From the NCBI RefSeq assembly GCF_003270085.1, contig NZ_QFDQ01000013.1, forward strand, positions 1 to 59,901: a stretch of 59,901 bases of DNA. Direction: 5' to 3'. Made by a program: the position numbers and the translations under genes. Positions 46,893 to 56,055 of this stretch are shown here, piece after piece. This DNA is from Streptomyces triticisoli (GTDB lineage: Bacteria; Actinomycetota; Actinomycetes; Streptomycetales; Streptomycetaceae). Positions within the stretch are counted from its first letter, which is position 1. Each line of letters opens with the position of its first letter. The notes below the pieces were generated by a model that saw only the letters and a list, made by a program, of their open reading frames with translations, ran no database searches and had not been told where the DNA came from.

Positions 46893-48697
46893 GGCATCCA
46901 TCCTGCCCGCTCGCCCCCGTACAGCGCGAGGGCCGTGTTCACCAGGCCGATGTGGCTGAACGCCTGCGGGAAGTTGCCGAGCTGTCGGCCGGGCACCCCG
47001 TCGCGGCCCACCTGGTACTCCTCCGCGAGCAGCCCCACGTCGTTGGCGAGGCCCACCAGCCGTTCGAACAGCTCCCGGGCCTCCTGCGTACGGCCGGTCA
47101 TGTGCAGCGCGTCGGCGAGCCAGAACGAGCAGGCCAGGAAGGTGCCCTCGCCGCCGGGCAGCCCGTCGACGCTGCTCGTGTCGGTGCTGTAGCGGCGTAC
47201 GAGGCCACCCTCGCCGAGTTCCGCGCGGATCGCGTCGACGGTGCCGAGCACGCGCGGGTCGCCGGGCGGCAGGAAGCCCACCCGGGGGATGAGCAGCAGG
47301 GCGGCGTCCAGTTCGCGGGAGCCGTAGGACTGGGTGAAGGTGTTCCGCTCGGCGTCGTAGCCCTTGGCGCACACCTCGCGGTGCACGTCCTCGCGCAGTG
47401 CCCGCCAGTCGTCGAGGTCGCCACGCAGCGACGGGTTCTCCTCCAGCGTGCGCACCGCGCGGTCGGCGGCCACCCACACCATCACCTTGGAGTGCACGAA
47501 GTGGCGCCGGCCGCCGCGTACCTCCCACAGCCCCTCGTCGGGCTGCCGCCAGGCCTCGCGCAGAAAGGTCAGCAGCGCGCACTGCATCGACCATATGTGC
47601 GGCTTGGCGGACAGGCCCGAGCGCCGGGCCAGCGACAGCGAGTCCATGACCTCGCCGTACACGTCGAGCTGGAGCTGTCTGACGGCGTCGTTGCCGACGC
47701 GTACGGGCGCGGAGCCGGCGAAGCCGGGCAGCCACGGCAGCTCGTACTCGGGCAGCCGCCGCTCGCCGGCGAGGCCGTACATGATCTGCAGGTCGGCCGG
47801 GTTGCCCGCGACCGCGCGCAGCAGCCAGTTCCGCCATGCCTCGGCCTCCTCCTGGTAGCCCGCCGACAGCAGGGCGCCCAGGGTGAGGGTGGAGTCGCGC
47901 AGCCAGCAGTAGCGGTAGTCCCAGTTGCGTACGCCGCCCAGCTCCTCGGGCAGGGAGGTGGTGGGGGCGGCGACGATGCCGCCGGTGGGGGCGTAGGTGA
48001 GCGCCTTGAGAGTGATCAGGGAGCGGACGACGGCGTCCCGGTGCGGGCCGGCGTAGCGGCAGCGCGCCGCCCAGGCCCTCCAGTCCTCGACGGTCTGCTC
48101 AAGGGCTTCGTACGGGTCGATCAGCGGCGGGCGCGGATCGTGCGAGGGGTGCCAGGTCAGGACGAACGCCACCTTCTCGCCGGCGGCGACGGTGAACTCG
48201 GAGTGCGTGCCGAAGTCCTCGCCCCAGGTGCGGGCCGCCGGTTCGCTGCGCAGCCACGCCGAGTCCGGGCCGGCGACGGCCACCCGGTGGTCGTCCGCTC
48301 TGCGCATCCAGGGGACGATCGAGCCGTAGTCGAAACGCAGCCGGAGCGTACTGCGCACGGTCACCCGGCCGCTCAGGCCCTCCACCATCCGTACGAGGTC
48401 GGGCGCGCGGTCGCGCTGCGGCATGAGGTCGGTGACGCGTACGGACCCGTCCGGGGTGTCCCACTCGGTGTCGAGGACCAGGGTGTCGGGGCGGTAGGCG
48501 CGGCGGGCGCAGGGGCCGGTGGCGCCCTTGGGGGCGATGCGCCAGTGGCCGTTGTCCTCGTCGCCGAGCAGCCGGGCGAAGCAGGCGCCGGAGTCGAAGC
48601 GGGGCAGGCAAAGCCAGTCGACGGAGCCGTCCCTGCCGACCAGTGCGGCGGTCTGCTCGTCGCCGATGAGCGCGTAGTCCTCGATCCGCGGGTGCAC
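46877..48697 (-). CDS. Glycoside hydrolase family 15 (glucoamylase/trehalase-like)
   Basis: A 606-residue cytosolic enzyme. The N-terminal beta-sandwich (about 1-210) begins RIEDYALIGDEQTAALVGRDGSVDWLCLPRFDS, typical of actinobacterial GH15. The (alpha/alpha)6 barrel (about 230-600) has VRNWDYRYCWLRDSTLTLGAL, where Arg/Asp bind substrate. Catalytic acids lie in the DEGLWEVRGGRRHF and DGLPGGEGTFLACSFW regions. In mycobacteria such enzymes are trehalases, so trehalose is a reasonable substrate. No signal peptide is present. The start is GTG at 48697. Confidence 0.92.
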   Translation of the reverse strand: MHPRIEDYALIGDEQTAALVGRDGSVDWLCLPRFDSGACFARLLGDEDNGHWRIAPKGATGPCARRAYRPDTLVLDTEWDTPDGSVRVTDLMPQRDRAPDLVRMVEGLSGRVTVRSTLRLRFDYGSIVPWMRRADDHRVAVAGPDSAWLRSEPAARTWGEDFGTHSEFTVAAGEKVAFVLTWHPSHDPRPPLIDPYEALEQTVEDWRAWAARCRYAGPHRDAVVRSLITLKALTYAPTGGIVAAPTTSLPEELGGVRNWDYRYCWLRDSTLTLGALLSAGYQEEAEAWRNWLLRAVAGNPADLQIMYGLAGERRLPEYELPWLPGFAGSAPVRVGNDAVRQLQLDVYGEVMDSLSLARRSGLSAKPHIWSMQCALLTFLREAWRQPDEGLWEVRGGRRHFVHSKVMVWVAADRAVRTLEENPSLRGDLDDWRALREDVHREVCAKGYDAERNTFTQSYGSRELDAALLLIPRVGFLPPGDPRVLGTVDAIRAELGEGGLVRRYSTDTSSVDGLPGGEGTFLACSFWLADALHMTGRTQEARELFERLVGLANDVGLLAEEYQVGRDGVPGRQLGNFPQAFSHIGLVNTALALYGGERAGWMPWILD

Positions 48698-48791
48698 GGA
48701 TGACCGGATTCCCGGCGGACGCGGGCGGCAATCAGGGACGTGCCGCGCGGGTGAGACGGCCCGTGACCTCTTCGCTGCCCGTGCCTCTTCG

Positions 48792-49595
48792 CTACGCCGA
48801 CGTCGGTTCCGTCTCCTGCGCCCCTTCTTGCGCCCCCTCCTTCGCCGCCGCCTGAGCGCGCTCGCGGGCCTCGCGGCGCAGCAGGACCACCCAGCCGACC
48901 GGGACGCCCGCCGCGAACAGCCACCACTGGACGGCGTACGCCAGGTGCGGGCCGACGTCGCTGTGCTCGGGTGCGGGCAGCAGTTGGGGGCTGCCGTTCT
49001 CGGGCGCGGGCGAGGTCAGCTGGATGTAGCCGCCGAGGACCGGCCTGCCGAGCCGGTCGGCCTGCTGGGCGCTGCTGATCAGCATCACCTGGCGGTCGGG
49101 CAGGCCCTTGACGTTCTTGATGCCGCTCTCCGCGGTCGTCTCGTCGGGCATCAGCCGGCCGGTGACGGTGGTCTCGCCGCGCTCGGGCGCCGGGATCTTC
49201 GGGAACGCCGTCTGCGAGACGTCCGCGGGGACCCAGCCCCGGTTGACCATGAGGACCCTGCCGTCCTCGAGGACGAAGGGGGTCAGCACGTGGTAGCCGA
49301 CCTTGTCGTCGGCGTTGGTACGGCGGCGCACGACCTCTTCGTTCGCGGTGTCGAAGTGGCCCTTGGCGGTGACCTCGCGGTACAGGTCGGCGTGTTTCAC
49401 CGTCGCGCCGGGCGCGGTCAGCGACTCGACCGGGACCGGCTTGGCCGCCATCGAGGCGGAGATCACCTTGTTCAGCGCGACCTTGTGCTCATGGCGGTGC
49501 AGCTGCCAGAAGCCCAGCCGTATCATCGCCGGGATCAGTGCGATCGCGACGATGGTGAGGATCACCCACTGGCGGGTCCACAGGAAGCGGTACAC
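48792..49595 (-). CDS. SURF1-family cytochrome oxidase biogenesis protein
   Basis: A 267-residue membrane protein with the SURF1 layout. One helix near the N-terminus (VILTIVAIALIPAMIRLGFWQLHRHEHK) is followed by an extracytoplasmic domain (about 45-220) containing VMLISS and VLMVNRGWVPAD. A second helix at the end (HLAYAVQWWLFAAGVPVGWVVLL) carries the family's conserved YAVQWW. SURF1 helps put haem a into cytochrome c oxidase. The GTG at 49595 starts at the native N-terminus. An Ala/Glu-rich tail follows the last helix. Confidence 0.92.
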   Translation of the reverse strand: MYRFLWTRQWVILTIVAIALIPAMIRLGFWQLHRHEHKVALNKVISASMAAKPVPVESLTAPGATVKHADLYREVTAKGHFDTANEEVVRRRTNADDKVGYHVLTPFVLEDGRVLMVNRGWVPADVSQTAFPKIPAPERGETTVTGRLMPDETTAESGIKNVKGLPDRQVMLISSAQQADRLGRPVLGGYIQLTSPAPENGSPQLLPAPEHSDVGPHLAYAVQWWLFAAGVPVGWVVLLRREARERAQAAAKEGAQEGAQETEPTSA

Positions 49596-49687
49596 CCCAC
49601 GACGGTACCTCCCGGGCCGTGGGGTGTTTTCGGCAGGGGTGTCCCCATACGGAGTCCTGGCATGCGCTGTCCTCGCCCGCGCCGTCC

Positions 49688-49921
49688 TCACACGCGGTCG
49701 ACGATTCCGACCCTCCCCTCCGCGCGGGCGCAGTGGGCGCCGCAGTACCAGTGGCCCTCGACCTCGACGCCCTGCCCGATGATCTGCACACGACAGTGCT
49801 CGCAGATCGGTGCCATGCGGTGGATCGCGCAGGCGAAGCAGTCGAAGACGTGCACCGCGCCCTGGGCGTGCACCTCGAAGGTCATTGCGTAGTCATTGCC
49901 GCACACTTCACATCTCGCCAT
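49688..49921 (-). CDS. Small zinc-ribbon protein
   Basis: A 77-residue Cys/His-rich protein. Cysteine pairs are CEVC (residues 4-7), CFAC near 29-32, CEHC near 40-43 and CGAHC near 62-66, enough for two zinc ribbons. HVFDCFACAIH is typical of small actinobacterial metal-binding proteins of unknown function. The ATG at 49921 has no strong ribosome site. It sits alone between the exonuclease and the SURF1 gene, on the same strand. Confidence 0.8.
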   Translation of the reverse strand: MARCEVCGNDYAMTFEVHAQGAVHVFDCFACAIHRMAPICEHCRVQIIGQGVEVEGHWYCGAHCARAEGRVGIVDRV

Positions 49922-49999
49922 GCGCCACAGGGTGAGCCGTGGCCGCCGCGCGGGCGAGCGGGCGGCGGGCGATTCGTCCGGCAATCACCCGTACGCCCG

Positions 50000-50986
50000 T
50001 CAGCGGCCGTCCGCCGGTTCCACGTCCCCCAGCAGCTGCCCGAACGCCGCCTCGTCCACCACCGGAGTGCCGTACTGCCGCGCCTTGACCACCTTCGACG
50101 TGCCCGAGTCCGGGTCGTTGGTCACCAGCAGGCTGGTCAGCCGGGACAGGCTGGTGGACACGTGCAGCCCGGCCTCCACGGCCCGGTCCTCCAGCAGCTC
50201 GCGGTCGGTGGAGGTGTCCCCGGAGAAGGCCACCCGCATGCCCTGCTTGAGACGCCTGCCCACCTCGTAGCGGCCCGGGTTGGGGTAGGGGCACGCGGGC
50301 CTTTTGCGGGACGGGCGCCAGCTGCTCTGCCGATAGCCGCCGTAGCCGCCCGACGACTGCCGGGGCACCGCTCGGTCCGACCACTCCGTCAGCGGCAGGC
50401 ACTCCAGCAGCGGCAGCCGCATCCCGCCCGCGGCCGCGGCCAGCAGACTCGGCCGGAACGCCTCCGCCAGCACGCGCGCGTCGTCCAGCGCGTGGTGCGC
50501 CCGCTGCTGCACGACGCCGAAGTGCGCCGCCAGCGACTCCAGCTTGTGGTTGGGCAGCGGCAGGCCCAGCTCCTTGGCGAGCGCGATGGTGCACAGCCGC
50601 TGCCGCACCGGCGCCTCACGCTTCGCGCGCGCGTACTCCCGCGCGATCATCTGCCAGTCGAACACCGCGTTGTGCGCGACGAGCACGCGGTCGGCCAGCC
50701 GCGCCCCGAACTCCTCCGCGATGTCCGCGAACAGCGGCGCGCCCCGAAGCGCCTCGCTCGTCAGCCCATGGATCCACACCGGCCCCGGATCCCGCTCCGG
50801 GTCGACCAGCGTGTACCAGTGGTCCTCGACCTCACCGCGCGCGTCCAGCCGGTAGACCGCCGCGGAGACGATCCTGTCGTCCCGCGCCAGACCGGTCGTC
50901 TCCACGTCGACGACCGCGTATCCCTTCGGGTACGCGGTCGGCCACGGGGTGGCGGAGAACCCTGCGAGCGTGCGGTCTTCGAGCAT
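50000..50986 (-). CDS. DEDDh 3'-5' exonuclease with BRCT-like C-terminus
   Basis: A 328-residue nuclease related to DNA polymerase III epsilon. Active residues are Asp27 and Glu29 in VVDVETTG, the Asp of LVAHNAVFDWQM, and the His/Asp pair of RAHHALDDARV (DEDDh class). After a basic linker (WRPSRKRPACPYPNPG), the C-terminal 90 residues resemble a BRCT domain (GMRVAFSGDTSTDRELLEDRAV then TSLLVTNDPDSGTSKVVKARQYG). The likely role is in DNA repair or replication-associated trimming. Confidence 0.92.
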   Translation of the reverse strand: MLEDRTLAGFSATPWPTAYPKGYAVVDVETTGLARDDRIVSAAVYRLDARGEVEDHWYTLVDPERDPGPVWIHGLTSEALRGAPLFADIAEEFGARLADRVLVAHNAVFDWQMIAREYARAKREAPVRQRLCTIALAKELGLPLPNHKLESLAAHFGVVQQRAHHALDDARVLAEAFRPSLLAAAAGGMRLPLLECLPLTEWSDRAVPRQSSGGYGGYRQSSWRPSRKRPACPYPNPGRYEVGRRLKQGMRVAFSGDTSTDRELLEDRAVEAGLHVSTSLSRLTSLLVTNDPDSGTSKVVKARQYGTPVVDEAAFGQLLGDVEPADGR

Positions 50987-51080
50987 GGTCCCTGAGGATA
51001 CGGTCCCCGACTGACAGCCTTGCCCCCCGGTGGCCCCGCACCGGGCCGGCCGACGGTGGTCCGAAGGGCCGGTACGGGGG

Positions 51081-51095
51081 CTGACCGCCGGTCAG
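51081..51095. promoter_or_regulatory. Perfect 15-bp palindrome before VIT1-type gene
   Basis: CTGACCG-C-CGGTCAG lies in the 148-bp divergent gap between the exonuclease and the VIT1-type transporter, 40 bp before the latter's start. This is a typical size for a dimeric repressor operator; the protein is unknown. Confidence 0.45.
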
Positions 51096-51134
51096 AGTGC
51101 CGCACGGCGGGCGAAGTGTGCGATTCTCCGCTCT

Positions 51135-51863
51135 GTGACGGAACCGATGGAACCGATGGAACCGACGCACGACGAGGCGCACGGGGGTGCGCTCGGAGCG
51201 CGGCTCAACTGGTTGCGGGCGGCGGTTCTCGGAGCGAACGACGGCATCGTGTCCACCGCGGGACTCGTCGTCGGCGTGGCCGGCGCGACGGACTCCCGTT
51301 CGGTGCTGCTGACGGCCGGGCTGGCCGGGCTGCTCGCGGGGTCGATGTCGATGGCGGCGGGGGAGTACGTGTCGGTGTCGACCCAGCGGGACTCGGAGCG
51401 GGCCGCGCTGGCCCTGGAGAGGCAGGAGTTGAGCGAGCAGCCCGAGGCGGAGCTGCGGGAGCTGACCGACATGCTCCAGGAGCGGGGGCTGTCGCGTGAC
51501 GTGGCCAGGGAGGCGGCGGAGCAGCTCACCGCACGGGACGCGCTGCGGGCCCACGCGCGCGTGGAGCTCGGCATCGACCCCGACGAGCTGACCAATCCCT
51601 GGCACGCGGCCTGGGCGAGCTTCCTGGCGTTCACGGTCGGCGCCCTGCTGCCCCTGCTGGCGATCGTGCTGCCGCCGCCGGGGTGGCGGCTGGGCGTCAC
51701 CGTGCTGTCCGTCCTGGCCGCCCTCGCCCTCACCGGCTGGAGCAGCGCGCGGCTGGGCGCGGCCAGGCCCGGCCGGGCGGTGCTGCGGAACGTGGGCGGC
51801 GGGGCGCTGGCCATGGCGGTGACCTACGCGGCGGGGACCTTGCTGGGGGCGGCGGGCGTGTGA
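51135..51863 (+). CDS. VIT1/CCC1 family iron/manganese transporter
   Basis: A 242-residue membrane protein. The family N-terminus LNWLRAAVLGANDGIVSTAGLVVGVAGA (first helix) and GSMSMAAGEYVSVSTQRDSERA are exact family hallmarks. The loop with acidic residues (LSEQPEAELRELTDMLQ..) is the metal-binding region. Three more helices complete the C-terminal half. It moves Fe2+ or Mn2+ out of the cytoplasm. The GTG at 51135 opens a short EPM repeat (VTEPMEPMEPTHDE) and lacks a ribosome site. Confidence 0.92.
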   Translation: MTEPMEPMEPTHDEAHGGALGARLNWLRAAVLGANDGIVSTAGLVVGVAGATDSRSVLLTAGLAGLLAGSMSMAAGEYVSVSTQRDSERAALALERQELSEQPEAELRELTDMLQERGLSRDVAREAAEQLTARDALRAHARVELGIDPDELTNPWHAAWASFLAFTVGALLPLLAIVLPPPGWRLGVTVLSVLAALALTGWSSARLGAARPGRAVLRNVGGGALAMAVTYAAGTLLGAAGV

Positions 51864-51894
51864 CAGCACCCCGCCCCACCCCGCCGCCCACCGC

Positions 51895-52902
51895 TCACCA
51901 GCGGATCGGCAGCGGCAGCGCCGTCAGCAGCCCCGACACCGCGACCACCACGCCGAGCACGGCGACCTCCGCCCAGGCGGGAGCGGACGCGGCCGGCGGG
52001 CCGGGGGCCCGGCTCAGCCGGATCCGCGCCCACAGGGCGAGCAGGGCGACACCGGCCATGAGGATCACCTTGGCGAGCAGGGTGCGGCCGTAGGCCGTCG
52101 CCGTGAGCTGGTGCAGCACCGTGTCCGGGGGCATCCGGCGCAGGGTGCTCCACACGCCCGTCGCGGTGACGGCGGCCAGCAGAACGGCCGCCACGCGCGC
52201 GTAGCGGCCCAGCAGGGCGGCGCCCGCCGCCGCGCCGCGCCACAGCCGCAGCGTGCGCAGCGCGTACAGCAGCGCACCCACCCACAGCGCCCCGCAGAGC
52301 AGATGCACGACGGTCAGGGCGGTACCGACCAACGGGCTGCTCTCGGTGCCGGGGTGCGCGCGCAGGGCCTCGGCGACGACCACCGCGGCGAGCGGCCACA
52401 CCTGCCGCGACGGGCGCCGCGAGAGCGCGCACAGGCCCATGACGAGGAAGGCGTTGACCTCCAGCAGGGCCAGTGAGCCGTCCCGGGTCCGGTACAGGCC
52501 GCCCACGTCGATCTGGGCCGGGCTGTGCGGCACCAGGTTGCCGGTGGCCACCACGGAGGCCAGGCCCAGGGCGGCGAGGAAACCGGCGGCGGCCGCGTAC
52601 GGCGACCAGCTGGGCGGCAGCCGGCCGGGCGCCTCGGGGACGCGGGCGGCCAGCCGCTTCACGAACAGCTCACCGACGGGGACGCAGACCGCCGCGAACA
52701 GCACCGTCCGCAACACCGCTATGCCACCGACCCCGGGCGCGGCGGCCTCCCCGGTGTCGCGCAGGGCGGCGGACGGACCGAGCAGCGGTATCAGCGCGGC
52801 GAGGGCCACCAGGACGAGGACGGCGACGGTCCGGACGGTCGCGGCCCGCCGCCCGACCCCGCGCGTGTCCTCCGCCGTGGCGGCCGGTGGTATGAGCGTC
52901 AC
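51895..52902 (-). CDS. CopD-family copper resistance membrane protein
   Basis: A 335-residue protein with about eight transmembrane helices, matching the CopD/PcoD domain. Marks are LTVVHLLCGALWVGALLYALR (conserved His and Trp), YARVAAVLLAAVTATGVWSTLRRM and TAYGRTLLAKVILMAGVALLALWARIRL. The GTG at 52902 gives the shorter, cytoplasmic N-terminus. CopC, the usual partner, is not adjacent. It is convergent with the VIT1-type transporter. Confidence 0.88.
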   Translation of the reverse strand: MTLIPPAATAEDTRGVGRRAATVRTVAVLVLVALAALIPLLGPSAALRDTGEAAAPGVGGIAVLRTVLFAAVCVPVGELFVKRLAARVPEAPGRLPPSWSPYAAAAGFLAALGLASVVATGNLVPHSPAQIDVGGLYRTRDGSLALLEVNAFLVMGLCALSRRPSRQVWPLAAVVVAEALRAHPGTESSPLVGTALTVVHLLCGALWVGALLYALRTLRLWRGAAAGAALLGRYARVAAVLLAAVTATGVWSTLRRMPPDTVLHQLTATAYGRTLLAKVILMAGVALLALWARIRLSRAPGPPAASAPAWAEVAVLGVVVAVSGLLTALPLPIRW

Positions 52903-53001
52903 CCAAGGATCTTCACCAGCCACCCCGAAAGGGGGCAAGGGGACGCCATCAAGTGGACAACACCGTTCCGCGCGACACGACTTCCCGTGCCGTCCGTCCC
53001 C

Positions 53002-54390
53002 TCAGATCCATCGGGCCGCGTCCGAGCCCCACGGGGACGGGGGGCGGGGCCAGTCGGCCGGACCGTCGGTGAAGGCGATGGGGGAGCGGGCGTACCGCAG
53101 CCGGCCGATGCGGCTGTCGGTCTCCGTGAGCCAGGGAGCGGGGCCGTCAGCGGGGCCGTCGTAGGAGGAGCCCTCCTCCGTGGCGTGGGCGGGCTTCGGG
53201 GCGTCCGCGTCCTTCAGCCAGGCCGCCGTACGCGCCAGGGCCAGCCGTATCACCCGGGTGCCGCCCTGCTGCGACTGTTCGGTCAGGGCGCGCAGTGCCG
53301 CGGCCGCCAGCAGATAGCCCGTACCGTGGTCCAGGGCCTGCGCGGGCAGTGCGCCGGGCCGCTGAGGCGCGCCCTCGATCGCGGCGATGCCGGTGGCGGC
53401 CTGTACGAGGCTGTCGAAGCCCCGCCGCCCGCCCCACGGCCCGTACCCGCCCCACGCCGACAACTGGGCCACGACCAGCCCGGGCCGCCGCTCGGCCAGT
53501 GCCTCGGGGGAGAGCCCGAACCGGTCCAGGGCGCCCGGCCGGTACCCGGTGACCACGACGTCCGCCGCCGCGAGCAACTCCTCGAAGACGGCCCGGTCGG
53601 CCGCGAGGTCCAGCACCGCCGACCGCTTCCCGAAGCCGGTGTCCGCGTGCAGACCGGCCTCTTCGGGACGGTCCGGCGCGTCCACGCGCAGCACGTCCGC
53701 GCCCAGCAGGGCGAGCGTGCGGGTGGCGACGGGGCCCGCGAGCACCCGGGTCAGATCCAGCACGCGCAGCCCGGCCGCGGGCAGCAGGGGAGCACCCGGG
53801 ACGGGCGGCAGTACGCGCGCGTGTGTCTGATCCAGCCGCTCCCGCTCGACCAGCGGCCGTGCGGCCACCGCGGCGCCCTGCTCGTGCGCGGCCCACTCCT
53901 CGGGGGTGCGCAGCGCGACGGCGAGGCCGCCGGCCGCGTACACGGCCTCCTCGACCTCGAGCGCGGACCGCTCGGCGAGCACGGAGGCGACACGGTCCAC
54001 GCCGTCCGGCACGCCCAGCGCGGAGAGCAACCGCTCCCGGTGATGCGGATAGTTGGCGTGCGTGCGCACCCAGCCGTCCGCCGTCCGCCAGAACCGCGAC
54101 AGCGGCGTGAAGGAGACCGGCGCCCGCCCGTCCACCAGCAGATGCCGCTCACTGAGGAACGCCGTGGCCACGGCCCCGTCGTCGACCCGCACCGCCGGCA
54201 CCTCGGCGAGCCCCGCCCGCGCCGCGCCCAGTTCGGCGGCGGCCAGCGCACAGGCACCCACACACGCGCGTGCCGTCTCCCGCACGGGAAGGCGCGCCGG
54301 AAGCGCGCCTTCCCGCTCCACGGTGGTGGCCCGCCCGAGAAGGGCGGGATCGCCACCCACCGCGGACCACGCGAAGGAAAGATCAGTCAT
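53002..54390 (-). CDS. CaiB/BaiF-type CoA transferase (class III)
   Basis: A 462-residue family III CoA transferase. The N-terminal half (about 1-200) is a diverged partial copy. The core begins GLRVLDLTRVLAGPVATRTLALLGADVLRVD, continues TGFGKRSAVLDL and VVVTGYRPGALDRFGLSPEAL, and has LSAWGGYGPWGGRRGFDSLVQAATG. The catalytic Asp expected in the early core is present in ADVLRVDAPDRPEEAG. It is longer than the typical 400 residues because of the extra N-terminal domain. It moves CoA between small acids; the substrate is unknown. Confidence 0.88.
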   Translation of the reverse strand: MTDLSFAWSAVGGDPALLGRATTVEREGALPARLPVRETARACVGACALAAAELGAARAGLAEVPAVRVDDGAVATAFLSERHLLVDGRAPVSFTPLSRFWRTADGWVRTHANYPHHRERLLSALGVPDGVDRVASVLAERSALEVEEAVYAAGGLAVALRTPEEWAAHEQGAAVAARPLVERERLDQTHARVLPPVPGAPLLPAAGLRVLDLTRVLAGPVATRTLALLGADVLRVDAPDRPEEAGLHADTGFGKRSAVLDLAADRAVFEELLAAADVVVTGYRPGALDRFGLSPEALAERRPGLVVAQLSAWGGYGPWGGRRGFDSLVQAATGIAAIEGAPQRPGALPAQALDHGTGYLLAAAALRALTEQSQQGGTRVIRLALARTAAWLKDADAPKPAHATEEGSSYDGPADGPAPWLTETDSRIGRLRYARSPIAFTDGPADWPRPPSPWGSDAARWI

Positions 54391-54427
54391 GACCGCCACT
54401 GTGCGGTACCGGCTGATGTTCCCGCAG

Positions 54428-55960
54428 CTACTTCTTCACGGCGTTCAGGGCGTTCGTCATGCCCTTGCCGTAGAAGGAGTTGTTGCCCTTGCCGCCCTTG
54501 CACTCGGCATCGACGGTGCCGTCGCCGTTGATGTCGTACGGGGTCGTGCACTCCTTCTTGTCGGCACCCTGGGCCAGCAGCGCCTTCACCTGGTTCGGCC
54601 TGGCGTTCGGGTGGGTCGACTTGATGAGCGCGGCGACACCCGCGACGTGCGGCGAGGCCATCGACGTGCCGGCCATGTAGCCGTATCCGCCGCCCGGGAT
54701 CGTGCCGAGGATCAGGCCGCTGGTGGCGGGGGCGTCGGGCGTCTGGTAGCGGGTCGAGTCGCCGCCGGGCGCGGCGATCTCGATGACGCCCTGGCCGTAG
54801 TTGGAGAACGACGACTTGATGCCCTTGGCGCCGACGGAGGCGACCGTGACGACACCCGGCAGCTGCGCCGGGATGTCCAGGCACTTCTTCGGGTCGATCA
54901 CCCGGTCACCGGGGGTGCCGTCGTTCGGGCTGCCGTCGTCGAGGATCGACTTGCCGGCCAGGTCCCAGTTGTCGTTGCCGGCGGCCGCGACATTGACCGT
55001 GCCCTTGCGCTCCGCGTACTTGGTGGCTCGCGACACGGCCTCCAGCAGAGCCTTCTGGTCGAGGTCGTCCTTGCAGTTGAACTGCCACGGGTCGGTGTAA
55101 TAGCTGTTGTTGGTGATGTCCACACCGTGCTCGGCGGCCCAGACGAAGCCGCACACCACGGCCTCGGTGTAGAACCAGCCGCCGGGCGTCGACACCTTGA
55201 TGCCGGACACCTTCACGCCCGGGGCGACCCCGACCATGCCGATGCCGTTCTTCGCGGCGGCGATCTCACCGGCGACGTGCGTGCCGTGCGCACTCTCGCC
55301 CGGGTTGGGCCGCCAGGCGCCGTCGGTCGTGTCCGGCTTGCCCGACACGCAGTTGACGGATGCCGCCCGGTCGAAGTTGGGCGCGAGGTCCGGGTGGGTG
55401 TCGTCCACACCGGTGTCGATCACGCCGACCGTGACCTCGGAGCTGCCCAGCGTGACCTCGTGCGCCTTGTCCGCCTTGATCATCGGCAGGTCCCACTGCA
55501 GCTCCTGCAGCGGCTCCTGACCGTCGGTGGCCGCCGCGGCCGCGGCCTTCGCCTCCGCGTCGGTGAGCATCTGCGGCGCCCACATCTCCGTGGTCGTCTG
55601 CGGCGACAGCGGAGCGGTCCGGGTGGCGCCGGCCGACTCGACCCCCTTGTACTTGCGTATCTGCTCGGCGAAGTCGGCCTTCGACGAGTGGACGACGATG
55701 ACGCCGATCTGGTCGTAGGCGATGACGACCGTGCCGCCGGCCTTGGCGACCGCCTTCTGCACGGACGCGGAGCTGTGCCCGGGACGGACGTTGACGACGT
55801 AGCTCAGCGTCTCCCCGTCAGCGGCGGACGTGCTCTGCGCGGCGGGCACCCGCGGACCGGCCTCGGCGGCGGACGCCACGTTCGGCAGGAACGCGAGAGC
55901 GGAGGCGACGGCCATGCCGAGCGGGATGGTGACGGTACGCCGGTTGAGGCGAACGCTCAT
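54428..55960 (-). CDS. Secreted subtilisin-like S8 serine protease (paralog 1)
   Basis: A 510-residue exported protease. The signal peptide is residues about 1-31 (VTIPLGMAVASALAFLPNVASA). A propeptide domain follows (about 45-130). The catalytic domain has Asp182 in GVIDTGVDDTHPDL, His225 in SAHGTHVAGE and Ser433 in GTSMASPHVAG. The oxyanion Asn is in the NVAAAGNDN segment. The C-terminus holds a DINGDGTVD loop that resembles a calcium-binding EF-hand/dockerin loop, then two cysteines. The ATG at 55960 follows GGAG. It lies 95 bp after the start-proximal paralog on the same strand. Confidence 0.94.
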   Translation of the reverse strand: MSVRLNRRTVTIPLGMAVASALAFLPNVASAAEAGPRVPAAQSTSAADGETLSYVVNVRPGHSSASVQKAVAKAGGTVVIAYDQIGVIVVHSSKADFAEQIRKYKGVESAGATRTAPLSPQTTTEMWAPQMLTDAEAKAAAAAATDGQEPLQELQWDLPMIKADKAHEVTLGSSEVTVGVIDTGVDDTHPDLAPNFDRAASVNCVSGKPDTTDGAWRPNPGESAHGTHVAGEIAAAKNGIGMVGVAPGVKVSGIKVSTPGGWFYTEAVVCGFVWAAEHGVDITNNSYYTDPWQFNCKDDLDQKALLEAVSRATKYAERKGTVNVAAAGNDNWDLAGKSILDDGSPNDGTPGDRVIDPKKCLDIPAQLPGVVTVASVGAKGIKSSFSNYGQGVIEIAAPGGDSTRYQTPDAPATSGLILGTIPGGGYGYMAGTSMASPHVAGVAALIKSTHPNARPNQVKALLAQGADKKECTTPYDINGDGTVDAECKGGKGNNSFYGKGMTNALNAVKK

Positions 55961-56055
55961 GTGAAACTCCAGTTTGTCGAACCATTGCAGTGCGGCATGC
56001 GACACGGCATGCGGAACGTGGGGGGTTCGTTTGAGGAAGTGAAGGGCGGAACCGG

